From Iris pallida (taxonomy: Eukaryota > Streptophyta > Magnoliopsida > Asparagales > Iridaceae): 64,000 nucleotides of DNA. The notes below the pieces were generated by a model that was given only the letters and a program-made list of their open reading frames with translations, ran no database searches and was not told the DNA's origin. The position numbers were made by a program, and so were the translations under genes. This document shows, piece after piece, positions 8,767 to 21,737 of the stretch. The stretch is from assembly GCA_029216955.1 (NCBI GenBank), contig JANAVB010004000.1, positions 4,029,083 to 4,093,082 of the forward strand, in the 5' to 3' direction. How positions within the stretch are numbered: position 1 is the first letter of the stretch; every line of letters starts with the position of its first letter.

Positions 8767-11689
8767 TGTAGCTCGCCTTTCCAAAATTTTGAAATATTTT
8801 TATTTTTTTTAATTATTTTACTATCAATTTTATTAAGATTATTACTAGATAATATTATTTTATTATATTGGATTATAGTATTGTGTCGAATAAACGTTAT
8901 AATATAGGGGTTCATATTCATAAAAAATAGGCCGTAATCTAGGGATAGATAATTTTGGAATTTTAATTAGATTTTTATAGATATTATTACTAGTATTCAT
9001 ATGTAAATATAGATATATATATACATATCAAAATATATAGAGACATAATGTATGTAAATATTTATAAATATATAATTATATATAAATGTGTGTGTACGTA
9101 TAATAAGTATGTATATAAAATAAATGTGTGTAAAAATATATGTATATGTGTACATACGTATTTGTGTATATATACATATATATAGATATATATAGATATA
9201 TATATGTATAAAAAAAATATAGATATATATATGTATTAGTATATAAAGAAAAAAAAAGGGAAAGAGAAGCCATCAACAGTGGACTCAGCCAGAGCCACCC
9301 CACTTCGTTTTTAGCAAAGCCAACCGAAATAACAAATAACCACCCAAAAATCAGACTCAGCTAAAGCCCAGCACCCGCGCGTATAACCCCCAGGCCCATT
9401 GCAGCTCAGCCAAGCTTAAGCCGAGCACAGGTTTAATCCGAACAGGGGATTCCCGACCCCCCCTGTTTCGGTTCAGCAAGATGCTAATGTATATATGGAA
9501 ATCGAGAGCTAATCATCGCAAACCCCATAAACCCTAAACTTCTATCATAGGAGGCTGCGCCCCGCCTCTGTCGAAGTGTACGCAGCCGCACACGGAGCCG
9601 GAGCGTCGCCCCAGGGTCGGCCAACACCAGGCGCGCACACCCACCTGCGCGTGCGAAGAGTACACAACAAAGCACAACAAACAAACAATATTTCGAGGTG
9701 AATTTCTCTATGATCCTTCCATGAAATTCCCTTCTGTAAATTTCTATGTATCGACTAGATAACCCTCTATCCTTCCCTTCAAGTGAAATCATTTGGGTTG
9801 CCTTAAATAAATTGTAAGAATTCCTGAAACTTCAGGAAAAACCACCGAAAACATAGTATTAAGACTGATTTTGGAACCCAACTTTGAAGGCCTGTCTCGG
9901 TCGAACCGTTGATCGAATTCGAAATCCACCTGAAGACAGTTAAAGACAACCTGTAGGGCTTCCTGAACTATCTTGTAGATTTAATTTTCATATAATATAC
10001 ACAGAGAAAACCGATTTCAAAATCAGGAATTTATCATCAAAAACTGTTTTTCAAAAATCATAAAACCTCTCCACACGACGTGCGTCACGCCAATCCGGAC
10101 CATGTGGTCGCGTACCAAAAGGATCGAAAGCTGCGTAACGGTTTCGTGGTCGTGTGGGCTTTGGCGGAATTCAAATTGGTCGCGTGTGCGCGACGAATTT
10201 GATGCGTATCCGTCGAAATTTACCGTATCGTGTACTTTACAAATTTCTCAATTACTTTGTGCACGCTCGTCAGATCGAAATAAAACTTGCGCCAGCAGGA
10301 CCGTATCGTTTTTCTGGTCCTGTATGCTAAGTTTGGTCCGATTCTGAGACCATTGATAAAATCATTGTTTTGTGGGCCCCACGGTCCCACTCAACGGGCG
10401 ATTTTGTGCACGTCCCGCCGGAATCCAACTCTGGACATACGGTTGGGTTCGTATCGGAAAACTGGATCCGTAGACATGTATTTTGAGGACTTTAGAGACC
10501 GTTGACCCTGGCATGCTTTTCGGTGCAAAGCGGGTCCAACGGCGGACATCGTTTTTGCCCGAAATTACCGTTTTGTCCCTGTATCCAGAATTGGACTTAA
10601 GGACAGGCAATCCTAGCTAATTAGACTATTCTGAGATCATTGGTATTGTTTATTTCAGCTTCCGGGGACTATTGTACGGGTTTTGACTATAGTGGCACAT
10701 TGAGTAGTTCAGATTGTCGGTTTCACCAGCAAAGGACCACAGGCGAGTACAGTTTATTGTCTGCATTTCGATATTGATTTTTACTATATTTCATTGGTTG
10801 GTTTCATTAGTTATGTGATTATTTTCTATTATAAATTGTTGAGTCGGGAATGAGAAGTACCAACGATGTGTGATCTGACCTTAGACCGTGTAGACCGTGT
10901 AGACCGTGTAGACCGTGTTGCATTTATTTCTTGTAGACCGTGTAAACCGTGTTACATTTATTTCTTGTAGACAGTGATTTATTTATTGCAAAGTAGACCG
11001 TGTAGACAGTGATTTATTTATTACATTTAATCTGTGTAGTTCGTGATTATTATTCTGTAGACAATGTTTCTTTATTGCAATATTTTCTGTAGACCGTGTA
11101 ACTTTAGACCGTGTAACTGTAGACCGTGTAACTTTAGACCGTGTAACTGTAGATCGTGTAACTTTAGACCGTGTAGACCGTGTCGCATAATTGTCCCGAG
11201 ACCGATCACATATCAAAGGTACTTCTAATGGTGGAAAAGTATATTGGTCTATTTATTACTATTGATTTTTCTTACGGCTTTACTGTTTATTTTCAAACCC
11301 ATGATTGATGTCTAACCTTTGTCTTATAGTCATTTTCTTTATTTGAAATTGCATTCAGTGAATTGTGCTCGTTCCATTCCTGACTGGAAACCAACATTTT
11401 CAGGTTAGCCGTGGATTCACTTAGCATGGGAGATACGGGGATATTTGCAGCCAGAAGCCTAGAGACTAGCTAGATAGTTGAGTTGTAGTCATTCTATAAT
11501 TGTACAAGTTTATGTTTTATGCTAAGGTAAAACTTGTGATCTTTGTAAATTAAATTAATCTTGTGAATGAGTATTATTTGTGATTTTGATCTTCATGGCC
11601 GTGACAGCGTACTACCGCCGACACTGCGGCGTAGGCTGGCTTGGACACGTCTTGTATCCGTTTAAAAAAAACGGGTGCGGGTCGTGATA
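8767..11689 (+). repeat. 5' LTR of element F
   Basis: It contains an AT-rich start, a TA/TG microsatellite zone (9000-9240), a GC-rich block (about 9540-9660), the module shared with A and O (10070-10660, ending in TTATTTCAG), a GACCGTGTA tandem array (10873-11186) and the LTR-end hairpin CGCCG-ACACTG-CGGCG near 11612-11627. The minus-strand open frames here are chance or low complexity. Confidence 0.93.
10873..11186 (+). repeat. GACCGTGTA tandem array in the F 5' LTR
   Basis: Repeats of the 9-mer GACCGTGTA occur head to tail (four near 10880-10915), then spaced copies separated by TGCATTTATTTCTT, then a second block near 11090-11180 in which AGACCGTGTAACTT alternates with AGACCGTGTAACTG (14-bp unit). 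The same array is in the 3' LTR (about 17814-18118) with single-base differences. Confidence 0.9.
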
Positions 11690-11697
11690 AGTTTTTG

Positions 11698-11715
11698 TGG
11701 TGGCCCATGCAGGTC
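11698..11715 (+). promoter_or_regulatory. Primer-binding site of element F (tRNA-Ile type)
   Basis: TGGTGGCCCATGCAGGTC lies 8 bases after the 5' LTR end. It is identical to the sites of A, B and D. Confidence 0.8.
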
Positions 11716-14700
11716 AGTCTTCGCAAATCATGCGAACTCGTGATAGTACTTAAGTTAGTTGTACTATTGCGAGCCTGCGATTAGGAAATGCTCATTCACG
11801 AAATTAATTTAAGAGAGTGGCTAGGACTAGGAGTCCCTTACACAAATTTACCGATGGGTAGTCTAGGCCATGCAATATAGATAAGGAGTTATTAATTTTG
11901 ATAGCTTGCCAGATCCCCATAGGTGCACTATTATCTCTTGATATGGCGATATGATCCAATGTGGATAGATTACTCACTTGGTGAGATAGGGCTTCATAGA
12001 GATAATGATCCAACCTTGATAAATGGTACAATTTCTTCTCCTTGCCCCTTTCGATATCATCCTCATATCTTAAAACCGAATTGCTTATTTAGTTTTTAGT
12101 TGCCCTAAGAATTATTACCCATTATATAATTTCTGTTTGTGTTATCCATAAACGGACCTCGAGTTAGTTTCGATTCAAGTTTGTCCCTCAAAGGCTTGAA
12201 TACACATGGAAGAGTTAGAATGTTTGTATTTCTTTTTGTCCTCAGTTATTTTCCCTGTGCAATCTTTTATCTTAAGGGTTGTGACTGATAGGACAAATGC
12301 TTACGCTTTATTTCATAGGCAATTTGTTTGAATCTCTAGGAGCTCATGGGTTTTTACGGATGTATTTAAGAGAACATTAGTTGACTCATGATGGCAGGAC
12401 AGCAGCAAACTGTCGCCATTTATTTGAATTATAGAAACCATAGATTTACTGCAGCCAGCAGCGTACTGGCGAGACACGACTCCTAGAATTGAAATTAGTC
12501 TAAGAAAATATAGGTTATAGAATATTTCTAAAACTATGGCTAGTGGTCCTCTTTGATCGTAGTTACCCTTGTGACAGGTAGAGTATCTGATAGGATATCA
12601 CCTCTGAGTCACGGAACCAAGGGTTTACCATCGTACGAGTATACGGGCGAGGCATAACTCTCGGTGAAATGACTTCAAACGTGATTACAGGTTTAGGATA
12701 CTATGGAGGATAGGACAATGCCATGTATGCCCCATAAGATCCAAAGCCAATATTAGTGGAAGTTCTGTGAGATTGAGTAGCGTGTCTTCCGATCTAGCAT
12801 TCCGTGGTCCTTGTGACCTATTAACGAGGATATTGGTTGACACTAATAGGTTTACCTAGAATATGGATTTTAGAATGTCCATAACCCATTAGTCGACCAA
12901 GGCCTTAAGGATAAGACGATAAGGGGATGTCTATAGAAGCAAGAACACCAGGTGAGTTTCGTTTCTCACCAAACTCGAACTACTTGTGCCTTCTTCCAAA
13001 AATCTCGCGTACTTGTATTTTGACTATCTTAACCAATGTTGCTATTACAGCCTAGTTTTGCAAGCTCACTCTGTTCTCGAGCTTGATTCAAGACATATGT
13101 TTATTGGGGACGCCCACTAACATATTGTCTAAATCAGAATCAGTGTATTATGGTCTGATCAACCATGATGCATTTGGTTCGCTCTTTCATTTAATTACAC
13201 TACGTGGATGGAGATATATAGGTATCTAGGATCTTATCCGCGACTACTTTGACAAATCCTCTTGAATTATACGTTCGCCCTTGAATCACGTGATTGTATT
13301 CAGTAACATCTTTCTTGAACTCTTTATTGTTTTGTCTTTCACTGGTTCGGAAAGACAGATGCTCGTAATTGGTAGGGAGATACCGCATATCCCCATGGCT
13401 ATGGTAGTTGTATGCATAAGGGTAGTTATCGTTAGCTAGCCATGTGATCGAGTTACTCATTCTCCTCTCGACCCCAAACTGTTATCGGGACTCTCAAGCC
13501 ATCTGAATCTAAGAATGATTAGGGTTTTACCCTTAGTCGTAATGCCAAACTAGGAGACTATCTATTCTCGAGAAATAATTCATTGTGTCTCTAAATATTT
13601 TTTAATATTGTCTTTACTTCCAACCCTTCCTCGACCGAAGCCCACAGTTAGACATGAGATGAGTGGACAACAGGGTAATCATTTACCGTGACACTCATCC
13701 CGAGATTGGTTTCCCACAAATATTACTCTAGTTATGTAAATTTTATTATTAAGACCTAACTAGTGTTGGGACCCCCACAGTCACTAGCTGAGCCAATACC
13801 ATAGCTTAAACACCCTGTCATATTGTAATCTACCAGTTGTCAACAGCAATACACGATCACTACAACTCTTGTGACGATATTCTGGCAGGTTGACCCAAAT
13901 AGAAATTCACGACTCAGTTGTTAGAAATCTTGTGCCTTAGAGTTGGTTACCTCCGTCGATAACCCTAGTATAATATAGTCAAGTAGATCATCCTATTTTA
14001 TCGACCATGTGTCATTGTACACACTCGTTCTCCATGTATTGAGGAACGATCCTTGATTTGACTTATATCTACCATATTCCGTTACGTCGTACCTTATTCT
14101 TTATTACCGAGAATTGAGGTACAATACCCGGACCTTGGAATTCTTCTAACCTCATTATTCCTAAGACCATGTCCTATTTTAAGGTGGGTAGACTGTAAGC
14201 CTCCTAAAGTTTTGGGATATACGAAGATCACCGATTGCTTAGAATAAATTTTATTAGAATGATAGTTAGTGCCCTATAGACTCCCACTTTCCATTTAGAT
14301 TATTGTGTGCCCCGGTCGTGTCATTAATATTCGGAGCACGAGACCAGCTGTTATCTTCCAACAAAGTTCACATGTAAGATCTAGACGAGTCCATCTTCAT
14401 CTAGGTATATCATGTCCCACTGAAACACGTCCCCTGGTACTCTATTTTTAGGGTACGACTTTCAGGTAAAAAGGACTAGCTATAACCCTTACCATAATAC
14501 CGATAAACTTCCCGACCACAATTAGAAACTCAACCTTGTCTCGAACCTCTCGACCCAATATATGGTCATGATCTACTCAAAGTCCACTAAACACGTCCCT
14601 AGTGTACCACTCAATTGTGTTTTCTCGTGCTACTTAAACACAAAAGTCACGGAAGACGCATTTTGGACATAAGACCTGGCTAACTAACCCGACTGGCAAC

Positions 14701-15658
14701 TAGTTCAACCACTTGGGTTGGAACTTATTCTAGGTTACCTTAACCTAGTAGAAATAGTTTTGGGGCCTTGACCAGTCAATATAGATTGAAATACAAGGTT
14801 CATCCAACCAACGAGTGATGTCCAATAGGGAACCCATAAAGACCCAGTAAAACCCATCCAGGCATATCACCATATTTGGACTATAAAACCAAACTAGTTG
14901 AAATAAATCTCTATACCTATTATGTAGGCTCTACCTCTTAGAATGTTAATTCCTTCGTAACCCTTATTTCATCTACCTAGCAGTTACGATACGATCCTTA
15001 TTGCATTTTGTTCATGTGTCTAAGTAACCTCGGATAGATCACAACCTTGATTTCTCAAATTTCGTTCTATTGTGAAACCTTGTTTAGAATTTCGGAAACA
15101 GAATTTCTGTATTGCATGGATTGCAATACCCTCTAAGAAATGAAGGCTTCTTCGATTTAGCAGTGGTGACTAGACTAGAGTAGCCCAATCTATCTAATAA
15201 CTCAATGGTCCGTAAACTTTCTTCCTATCTGTATTATTGGATACTCTCTACCGCTCTGTAACTTCATATTGCTCTTGATTATTTTTCCTTATTTCCTGTC
15301 CTTCCTATTTCAGGGCAACCAATGGTCATACTTATTAGAATTTATCAATATCTCTTAGATACTTGTGTAAAATTATTGCTTGTTAAATTTTGGGTTGCTT
15401 GATAGATATAAGAGGATTCTAGATGGCATACGCCTAGATATCTGTTGGTAGAATTGTTGGCAACTAATTAGAGGATTATAAAATTTTAGTTTTGAGGAGT
15501 AGTGTGACCAAAGGTGGGTAGAAGCCACGCGGTTATGTAGTTATAAAATGGTTAGGAGGAGGTATACATATTTCTGAGAAATTAAATTTGAGGATATTGT
15601 GGTAATAGTGAATTTATTTTTTTATTTTATTTTGAATTTTAGGCATGTTATGAGTTAG
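11716..15658 (+). other. Internal region of element F, no recognisable coding domain
   Basis: About 4 kb with stops in every frame; the longest open frames are under 90 codons and match no gag, protease, RT, RNase H or integrase motif. It is not homogeneous filler: 13085-13165 resembles the 3' part of solo LTR S (35210-35290, shared phrase CAGTGTATTATGGTCTGATC), and 14181-15100 resembles a polypurine tract followed by the first part of the S LTR. So at least some of the internal domain derives from an old, decayed relative of S. I see nothing else to annotate. Confidence 0.75.
14181..15100 (+). repeat. Decayed S-like LTR start with polypurine tract inside F
   Basis: AAGGTGGGTAGAC (14181-14193) is the same tract that precedes the 3' LTRs of B, D and F, and it is followed by TGTAAGCCTCCTAAAG, resembling the S start TGTAAGGACCCTGATTT. 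Downstream phrases align with S: TATCATGTCCCAC with TATTATGTCCCAA, CGTCCCCTGG with TGTCCCCTGG, CTCGACCCAAT with TTCGACCCAAT, GTGTACCACTCAAT with GTGTGCCACTCAAT. Similarity fades after about 15000, so the end point is approximate. Confidence 0.65.
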
Positions 15659-15695
15659 AATTTCAAGGACGAAATTATTTTAAGGTGGGTAGATT
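15659..15695 (+). promoter_or_regulatory. Pre-PPT hairpin and polypurine tract of element F
   Basis: AATTTCA-AGGA-CGAAATT (15659-15676) is a short stem with loop AGGA. It is followed by AAGGTGGGTAGA, the plus-strand priming tract, just before the 3' LTR. The same order occurs in A, B, C, D and O. Confidence 0.75.
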
Positions 15696-18626
15696 TGTAG
15701 CTCCCCTTTCCGAAATTTTGAAATATTTTTATTTTTTTTAATTATTTTACTATCAATTTTATTATGATTATTACTAGATAATATTATTTTATTATATTGG
15801 ATTATAGTATTGTGTCGAATAAACGTTATAATATAGGGATTCATATTCATAAAAAATAGGCCGTAATCTAGGGATAGATAATTTTGGAATTTTAATTAGA
15901 TTTTTATAGATATTATTACTAGTATTCATATGTAAATATAGATATATATATACATATCAAAATATATAGAGACATAATGTATGTAAATATTTATAAATAT
16001 ATAATTATATATAAATGTGTGTGTACGTATAATAAGTATGTATATAAAATAAATGTGTGTAAAAATATATGTATATGTGTACATACGTATTTGTGTATAT
16101 ATACATATATATAGATATATATAGATATATATATGAATAAAAAAATATATATATAGATATATATATGTATTAGTATATAAAGAAAAAAAAAGGGAAAAAG
16201 AAGCCATCAACAGTGGACTCAGCCAGAGCCACCCCACTTCGTTTTTAGCAAAGCCAACCGAAATAACAAATAACCACCCAAAAATCAGACTCAGCTAAAG
16301 CCCAGCACCCGCGCATATAACCCTCAGGCCCATTGCAGCTCAGCCAAGCTTAAGCCGAGCACAGGTTTAATCCGAACAGGGGATTCCCGACCCTCTCCTG
16401 TTTCGGTTCAGCAAGATGCTAATGTATATATAGAAATCGAGAGCTAATCATCGCAAACCCCATAAACCCTAAACTTCCATCATAGGAGGCTGCGCCCCGC
16501 CTCTGTCGAAGTGTGCGCAGCCGCGCACGGCGCCGGAGCGCCGCCCCAGGGTCGGCCAACACCAGGCGCGCACACCCACCTGCGCGTGCGAAGAGTACAC
16601 AACAAAGCACAGCAAACAAACAATATTTCGAGGTGAATTTCTCTATGATCCTTCCATGAAATTCCCTTTTGTAAATTTCTATGTATCGACTAGATAACCC
16701 TCTATCCTTCCCTTCAAGTGAAATCGTTTGGGTTGCCTTAAATAAATTGTAAGAATTCCTGAAACTTCAGGAAAAACCACCGAAAATAGAGTATTAAGAC
16801 TGATTTTGGAACCCAACTTTGAAGGCCTGTCTCGGTCGAACCGTTGATCGAATTCGAAATCCACCTGAAGACAGTTAAAAACAACCTGTAGGGCTTCCTG
16901 AACTATCTTGTAGATTTAATTTTCATATACTATACACAGAGAAAACCGATTTCAAAATCAGGAATTTATCATCAAAAACTGTTTTTCAAAAATCATAAAA
17001 CCTCTCCACACGACGTGCGTCACGCTAATCCGAACCACGTGGTCCCGTACCGAAAGGATCGAAAGCTGCGTAACGGTTTCGTGGTCGTGTGGGCTTTGGC
17101 GGAATTCAAATTGGTTGCGTGTGCGCGACGAATTTGATGCGTATCCGTCGAAATTTACTGTATCGTGCACTTTGCAAATTTCTCAATTACTTTGTGCACG
17201 CTCGTCAGATCGAAACAAAACTTGCGCCAGCGGGACCGTATCATTTTTCTGGTCCTGTATGCCAAGTTTGGTCCGATTCTGAGACCGTTGATAAAATTAT
17301 TGTTTTGTGGGCCCCACGGTCCCACTCAACGGACGATTTTGTGCACGGCCCGCCGGAATCCAACTCTGGACATACGGTTGGGTTCGTATCGGAAAACTGG
17401 ATCCGTAGACATATAGTTTGAGGACTTTAGAGACCGTTGACCCTAGCACGCTTTTCGGTGCAAAGCGGGTCCAACGGCGGACATCGTTTTTGCCCGAAAT
17501 TACCGTTTTGCCCCTGTGTCCAGAATTGGACTTAAGGACAGGCAATCCTAGCTAATTAGACTATTCTGAGATCATTGGTATTGTTTATTTCAGCTTCCGG
17601 GGACTGTTGTACGGGTTTTGACTATAGTGGCACATTGAGTAGTTCAGATTGTCGGTTTCACCAGCAAAGGACCACAGGCGAGTACAGTTTATTGTCTGCA
17701 TTTCGATATTAATTTTTACTATATTTCATTGGTTGGTTTCATTAGTTATGTGATTATTTTCTATTATAAATTGTTGAGTCGGGAATGAGAAGTACCAACG
17801 ATGGGTGATCTGACCTTAGACCGTGTAGACCGTGTAGACCGTGTAGACCGTGTTGCATTTATTTCTTGTAGACCGTGTAGACCGTGTTACATTTATTTCT
17901 TGTAGACAGTGATTTATTTATTGCAAAGTAGACCGTGTAGACAGTGATTTATTTATTGCATTTAATCTGTGTAGTTCGTGATTATTATTCTGTAGACAAT
18001 GTTTCTTTATTGCAATATTTTCTGTAGACCGTGTAACTTTAGACCGTGTAACTGTAGACCGTGTAACTTTAGACCGTGTAACTGTAGACCGTGTAACTTT
18101 AGACCGTGTAGACCGTGTCGCATAATTGTCCCGAGACCGATCACATATCAAAGGTACTTCTAATGGTGGAAAAGTATATTGGTCTATTTATTACTATTGA
18201 TTTTTCTTACGGCTTTACTGTTTATTTTCAAACCCATGATTGATGTCTAACCTTTGTCTTATAGTCATTTTCTTTATTTGAAATTGCATTCAGTGAATTG
18301 TGCTCGTTCCATTCCTGACTGGAAACCAACATTTTCAGGTTAGCCGTGGATTCACTTAGCATGGGAGATACGGGGATATTTGCAGCCAGAAGCCTAGAGA
18401 CTAGCTAGATAGTTGAGTTGTAGTCATTCTATAATTGTACAAGTTTATGTTTTATGCTAAGGTAAAACTTGTGATCTTTGTAAATTAAATTAATCTTGTG
18501 AATGAGTATTATTTGTGATTTTGATCTTCATGGTCGTGACAGCGTACTACCGCCGACACTGCGGCGTAGGCTGGCTTGGACACGTCTTATATCCGTTTTA
18601 AAAAAAAATGGGTGCGGGTCGTGACA
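15696..18626 (+). repeat. 3' LTR of element F
   Basis: It begins TGTAGCTCCCC and ends GGGTCGTGACA. It is nearly identical to 8767-11689 over its whole length, including the tandem array, the shared module and the LTR-end hairpin, which implies a recent insertion relative to the other nested elements except D. Confidence 0.93.
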
Positions 18627-18631
18627 GGCTG

Positions 18632-21600
18632 TCCAAATATGGACTGGTACATGGGGTTTAAGGACTGAATATAGGCTGTCAAATGGGTGTCCTAATAGCT
18701 AAACATGGGGACTGTTTTATGGCTGTCACATTGGGTTAATAAGGGGCTAATATAGGCTGTTATGCAGGCTGGAATAGGGGCCAAATGGCTGGACTCTAAG
18801 GCTAGTATGTTGGTTAGATATAGGCTGAATCCTAAGGCCAAATGTGGGCTGAAACATGGCTAAATTGGGACTGGATATGTAGGCTATACATGGACTGATA
18901 TAGGGACAGGTTTTGGGACTGATTTATGGGGTACTACAGCTGAAATGTGGGGTTTTATTAAGACAGGAATTGTGTGGTGTCTAATGGGGGTGTGTGTGTG
19001 TGTGAAGGTGCATGTGTGAGCATAGGTGTAAAGGAGATAGGGTGTTCTCAGTTAAGCTCAAAACTCAGTTCAGATTTTTGGAGAAAGAAGAGGAAATCAA
19101 TCTTCAACCTACACTAAACTCAGGTTTACATGAACTCAGTTCTTGAGTTCAAAGTATCCACAATGCAATTCTCAGGTTTACACATTTAATTCTGAAAATC
19201 AAACCCAATCATTCATATGTGAACTCTCAGTTTTAACTTCTTAGCTAAACTAACATACATGTCATCTAAGTTAATCATTCAATATCTGGAAATTAAAACT
19301 TAGTTTAGGAACTCACTGAAATTCTCAGGTTTCATTTCAGGTTTAACATTCAATCAATAAATCAAAATCAGTTAACATATAACTAAAATCTCAGGTATTT
19401 AAGGAATGGAAATGACATCCAATTTCTCAGATTTCAAGAACCCATGACAGTTAACAATGAATCAAATCGGTTGACAGTTTACATTGAATAACTTGAATAA
19501 ATGACAGTTTCAATCCCAATGTTCGAATTCCATTCACCAATTGAATTCTGAACTAACAGTAAACTAACAATGGGAAATAACAGAAATGGAATGAACTAAC
19601 AATCAGTTTTAGAAAGGAAATGAAATCAGGATTTTAATTTACCAGGACTGTGTAACAGTCCACATATTTCAGCATACCATTCCACATTAGAAATTCCTTT
19701 ACTCGAAGATAAAACCCTATCTATCATGACAATACAACCTATCAGTAATTAATACATGTGTAGAATCAAAATGGCAAGTTAAACATCACTTAATCGATTT
19801 AAACAGGGAATTCAAGGTTCAGTCAATACATTATCAAAACCCAATGCAATGCCTAATATTCTCATTCTATGACATAAAGCCTAATCAAAATGTAAAATCG
19901 AACTAACAGGTGCTAAATAACATGTAGACTCAAACATGATAATTAAACATTAATTTAGAACAGATTAAAATAGGAATTTAATCTCAGGTTTTTAAGATTG
20001 GTCTGCGTATCAGCCAACAGTCCATTTCCATGTCCAAAATTTCATTCCTCAATCAAACAACCTATTCTAATAAGGAAATATCAACTAAGAGAGATTATTA
20101 ACATGTCCATGATATTAAATTAGCAATTTAAAGTATAACTTAACAATTTAAACTGGGAAATAACACTGGAATCAATTAACTGGACAGTACATAGGAAAAC
20201 AGTGTCGTGCACGTGTTCATTGAGCTCGTGCATGTGACACGACCCGACACAAACCTCGTGCTCGTGTCCCAGTGTCGAGTGGGTCTAGTGCTAGGGAATT
20301 GACACCCTGAATCGGGTTAAATCCGTGTCGTGTCCGATATAAACGTGTGTATCAGACGCAAATTTTCGCGTGTGTGCACAGTGTACGAATCAGTGCGGGC
20401 TAGATTGCTTCCTAACCACTCAATGGGATCCTATGAAACTTTAGGGCTTGGTGTCAGTCATCAAGGGAAGGTCCACACAAAATTTCGTGTCCAGATGTGT
20501 CGTGTACAGGGAGTTATAGCCCCCGAGATGCAGGACACTGCACGCTGTTCAGAACAGCAAGTTCGTGTCCCCGTGTGGACACGACACAGCACAAAAATCA
20601 TAGATCAATGACACAAAATCAAATACTACACCTAGCACTACAAATTCATTCAAATACATTTCAAAAATAATAATAAAAACACGAGTGTGGCATTTCATCA
20701 AGCACCTACACTACACATTGACACGTGTCCGATACGGACACAAAATGAACACGACTCGACACAAATCCAATACCTACGGCTAGGGGACACCTAGGGCTTC
20801 CTATTCATGAAGACCAATCGAAATTTCATGGAGATTAGAGAGAGTTACCTAAGCTTGAACTTCTCAAGAAAACCCCTCTTTCAATGGCTCTCCTCTTGAT
20901 GTCCCAATCCACAAAAATCACCTCGAATTGAAATGAAACATTAATGACAGCAAGAATAGGTAGATTAGGACCTAAAGGAAAAGATTTGAATGGAAAAGGA
21001 AGAGGAATGGAATTTTAGGAATTTATTGAATAGGAACAAACCTTGCTTTTCTAACTTGAGCTTTCCTAAGAAAGAGGCAACCCTAAAAATAGGAGAGTAT
21101 AAATAGGGTGGTGCTCCCAAGGAGGATATGGTGGCTGGCCAATAATGTCTAGGGCTTAGGGTTTGGTTAATTTGGGCTTTGGGCCAAGTTACATAGGCTA
21201 TGGTTTGATTTGATTAATTAAGGGCTCTAAATCATAAGCCATGACTTATGTCTTTCTAATTTCTATTGCTAATTCGGTTCTAATGACCAAACCAAAGATT
21301 AGGCTAGGTTAGACTAGAGTCATATATCCTAACCAAGTCCATACTAACTAGGGTTAGCTCCTAGGTTGGTCTACAAGGGTCAACACTAGTCAAAGTCAAC
21401 CTAGTCCAAACAATTCCAAAATAATTCCTAAAAAAAATTCTCATAAATTCAAATAAATTCTATTAAATCTAAATAATAATTAATAATTCCAAATAATTCT
21501 CAAAATTACAAAAATGACTAAAATACCTCTCAGTCTGGAAATGAACACTAGCAAGACACCAAATCATAAGTCATGAATTTAAATAGTTTAAAAAAATAAT

Positions 21601-21700
21601 TAAAAATCACTAAAATCATAATATGAAATAAATATCATTAAATAATAATTATAATTACAAAATTTCAAAATTACCCTCATCTGGAAAATTGGGTGTTACA
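18632..21700 (-). repeat. 3' LTR of element B, segment 2
   Basis: It continues the B LTR after F (TCCAAATATGGACTGG) and matches 24595-27654. It holds repeated TAGGCTG/GGGCTG phrases (18630-18900), many AACTCAG/CTCAGGTTT words (19040-19400), the GTGTCGTG-rich zone (20205-20765), and a TATAAATAGGG box near 21108 that reads on the plus strand, antisense to B. In the minus direction the same site reads TATTTATAC, which could serve as the B TATA box. It ends GGGTGTTACA. No coding sequence was recognised. Confidence 0.9.
20205..20765. repeat. GTGTCGTG / CACGACAC word cluster in the B LTR
   Basis: A 560-bp zone dense in the words GTGTCGTG, CACGACCCGACAC, CGTGTCC and GGACACGACAC on both strands, including the palindromic GACACGTGTC. 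The partner LTR has the same cluster at about 26155-26730. It contrasts sharply with the AT-rich sequence around it. The open frames crossing it (for example 20330-20611) show no domain. Confidence 0.7.
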
Positions 21701-21737
21701 ATCCTACCCACCATATAAAAATTTCGTCCTCGAAATT
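21701..21737 (-). promoter_or_regulatory. Polypurine tract and pre-PPT hairpin of element B
   Basis: On the minus strand: AATTTCG-AGGA-CGAAATT (21720-21737), a perfect 7-bp stem, then TTTATATGGTGGGTAGGAT abutting the 3' LTR. This fixes the orientation of B together with the PBS at the other end. Confidence 0.78.

Larger units (their letters stand above)
8767..18626 (+). mobile_element. Element F: young non-autonomous LTR retrotransposon inserted in the B 3' LTR
   Basis: F has a 2923-bp 5' LTR (8767-11689), a tRNA-Ile-type primer-binding site (11698-11715), a 4-kb internal region with no recognisable gag or pol, a hairpin and polypurine tract (15659-15695) and a 2931-bp 3' LTR (15696-18626). 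LTRs start TGTAGCTC. The 3' copy ends GTGACA, while the 5' copy ends GTGATA (one base changed in the terminal CA). The GGCTG TSD is perfect. It is the innermost insertion of the nest. Its LTR shares modules with the A and O LTRs, so it belongs to the same broad group although it encodes no enzymes. Confidence 0.93.

Noticed and set aside
20330..20611. 93-codon frame in the B LTR
   Set aside because: Falls in the GTGTCGTG word cluster; the partner LTR does not keep the same frame open.
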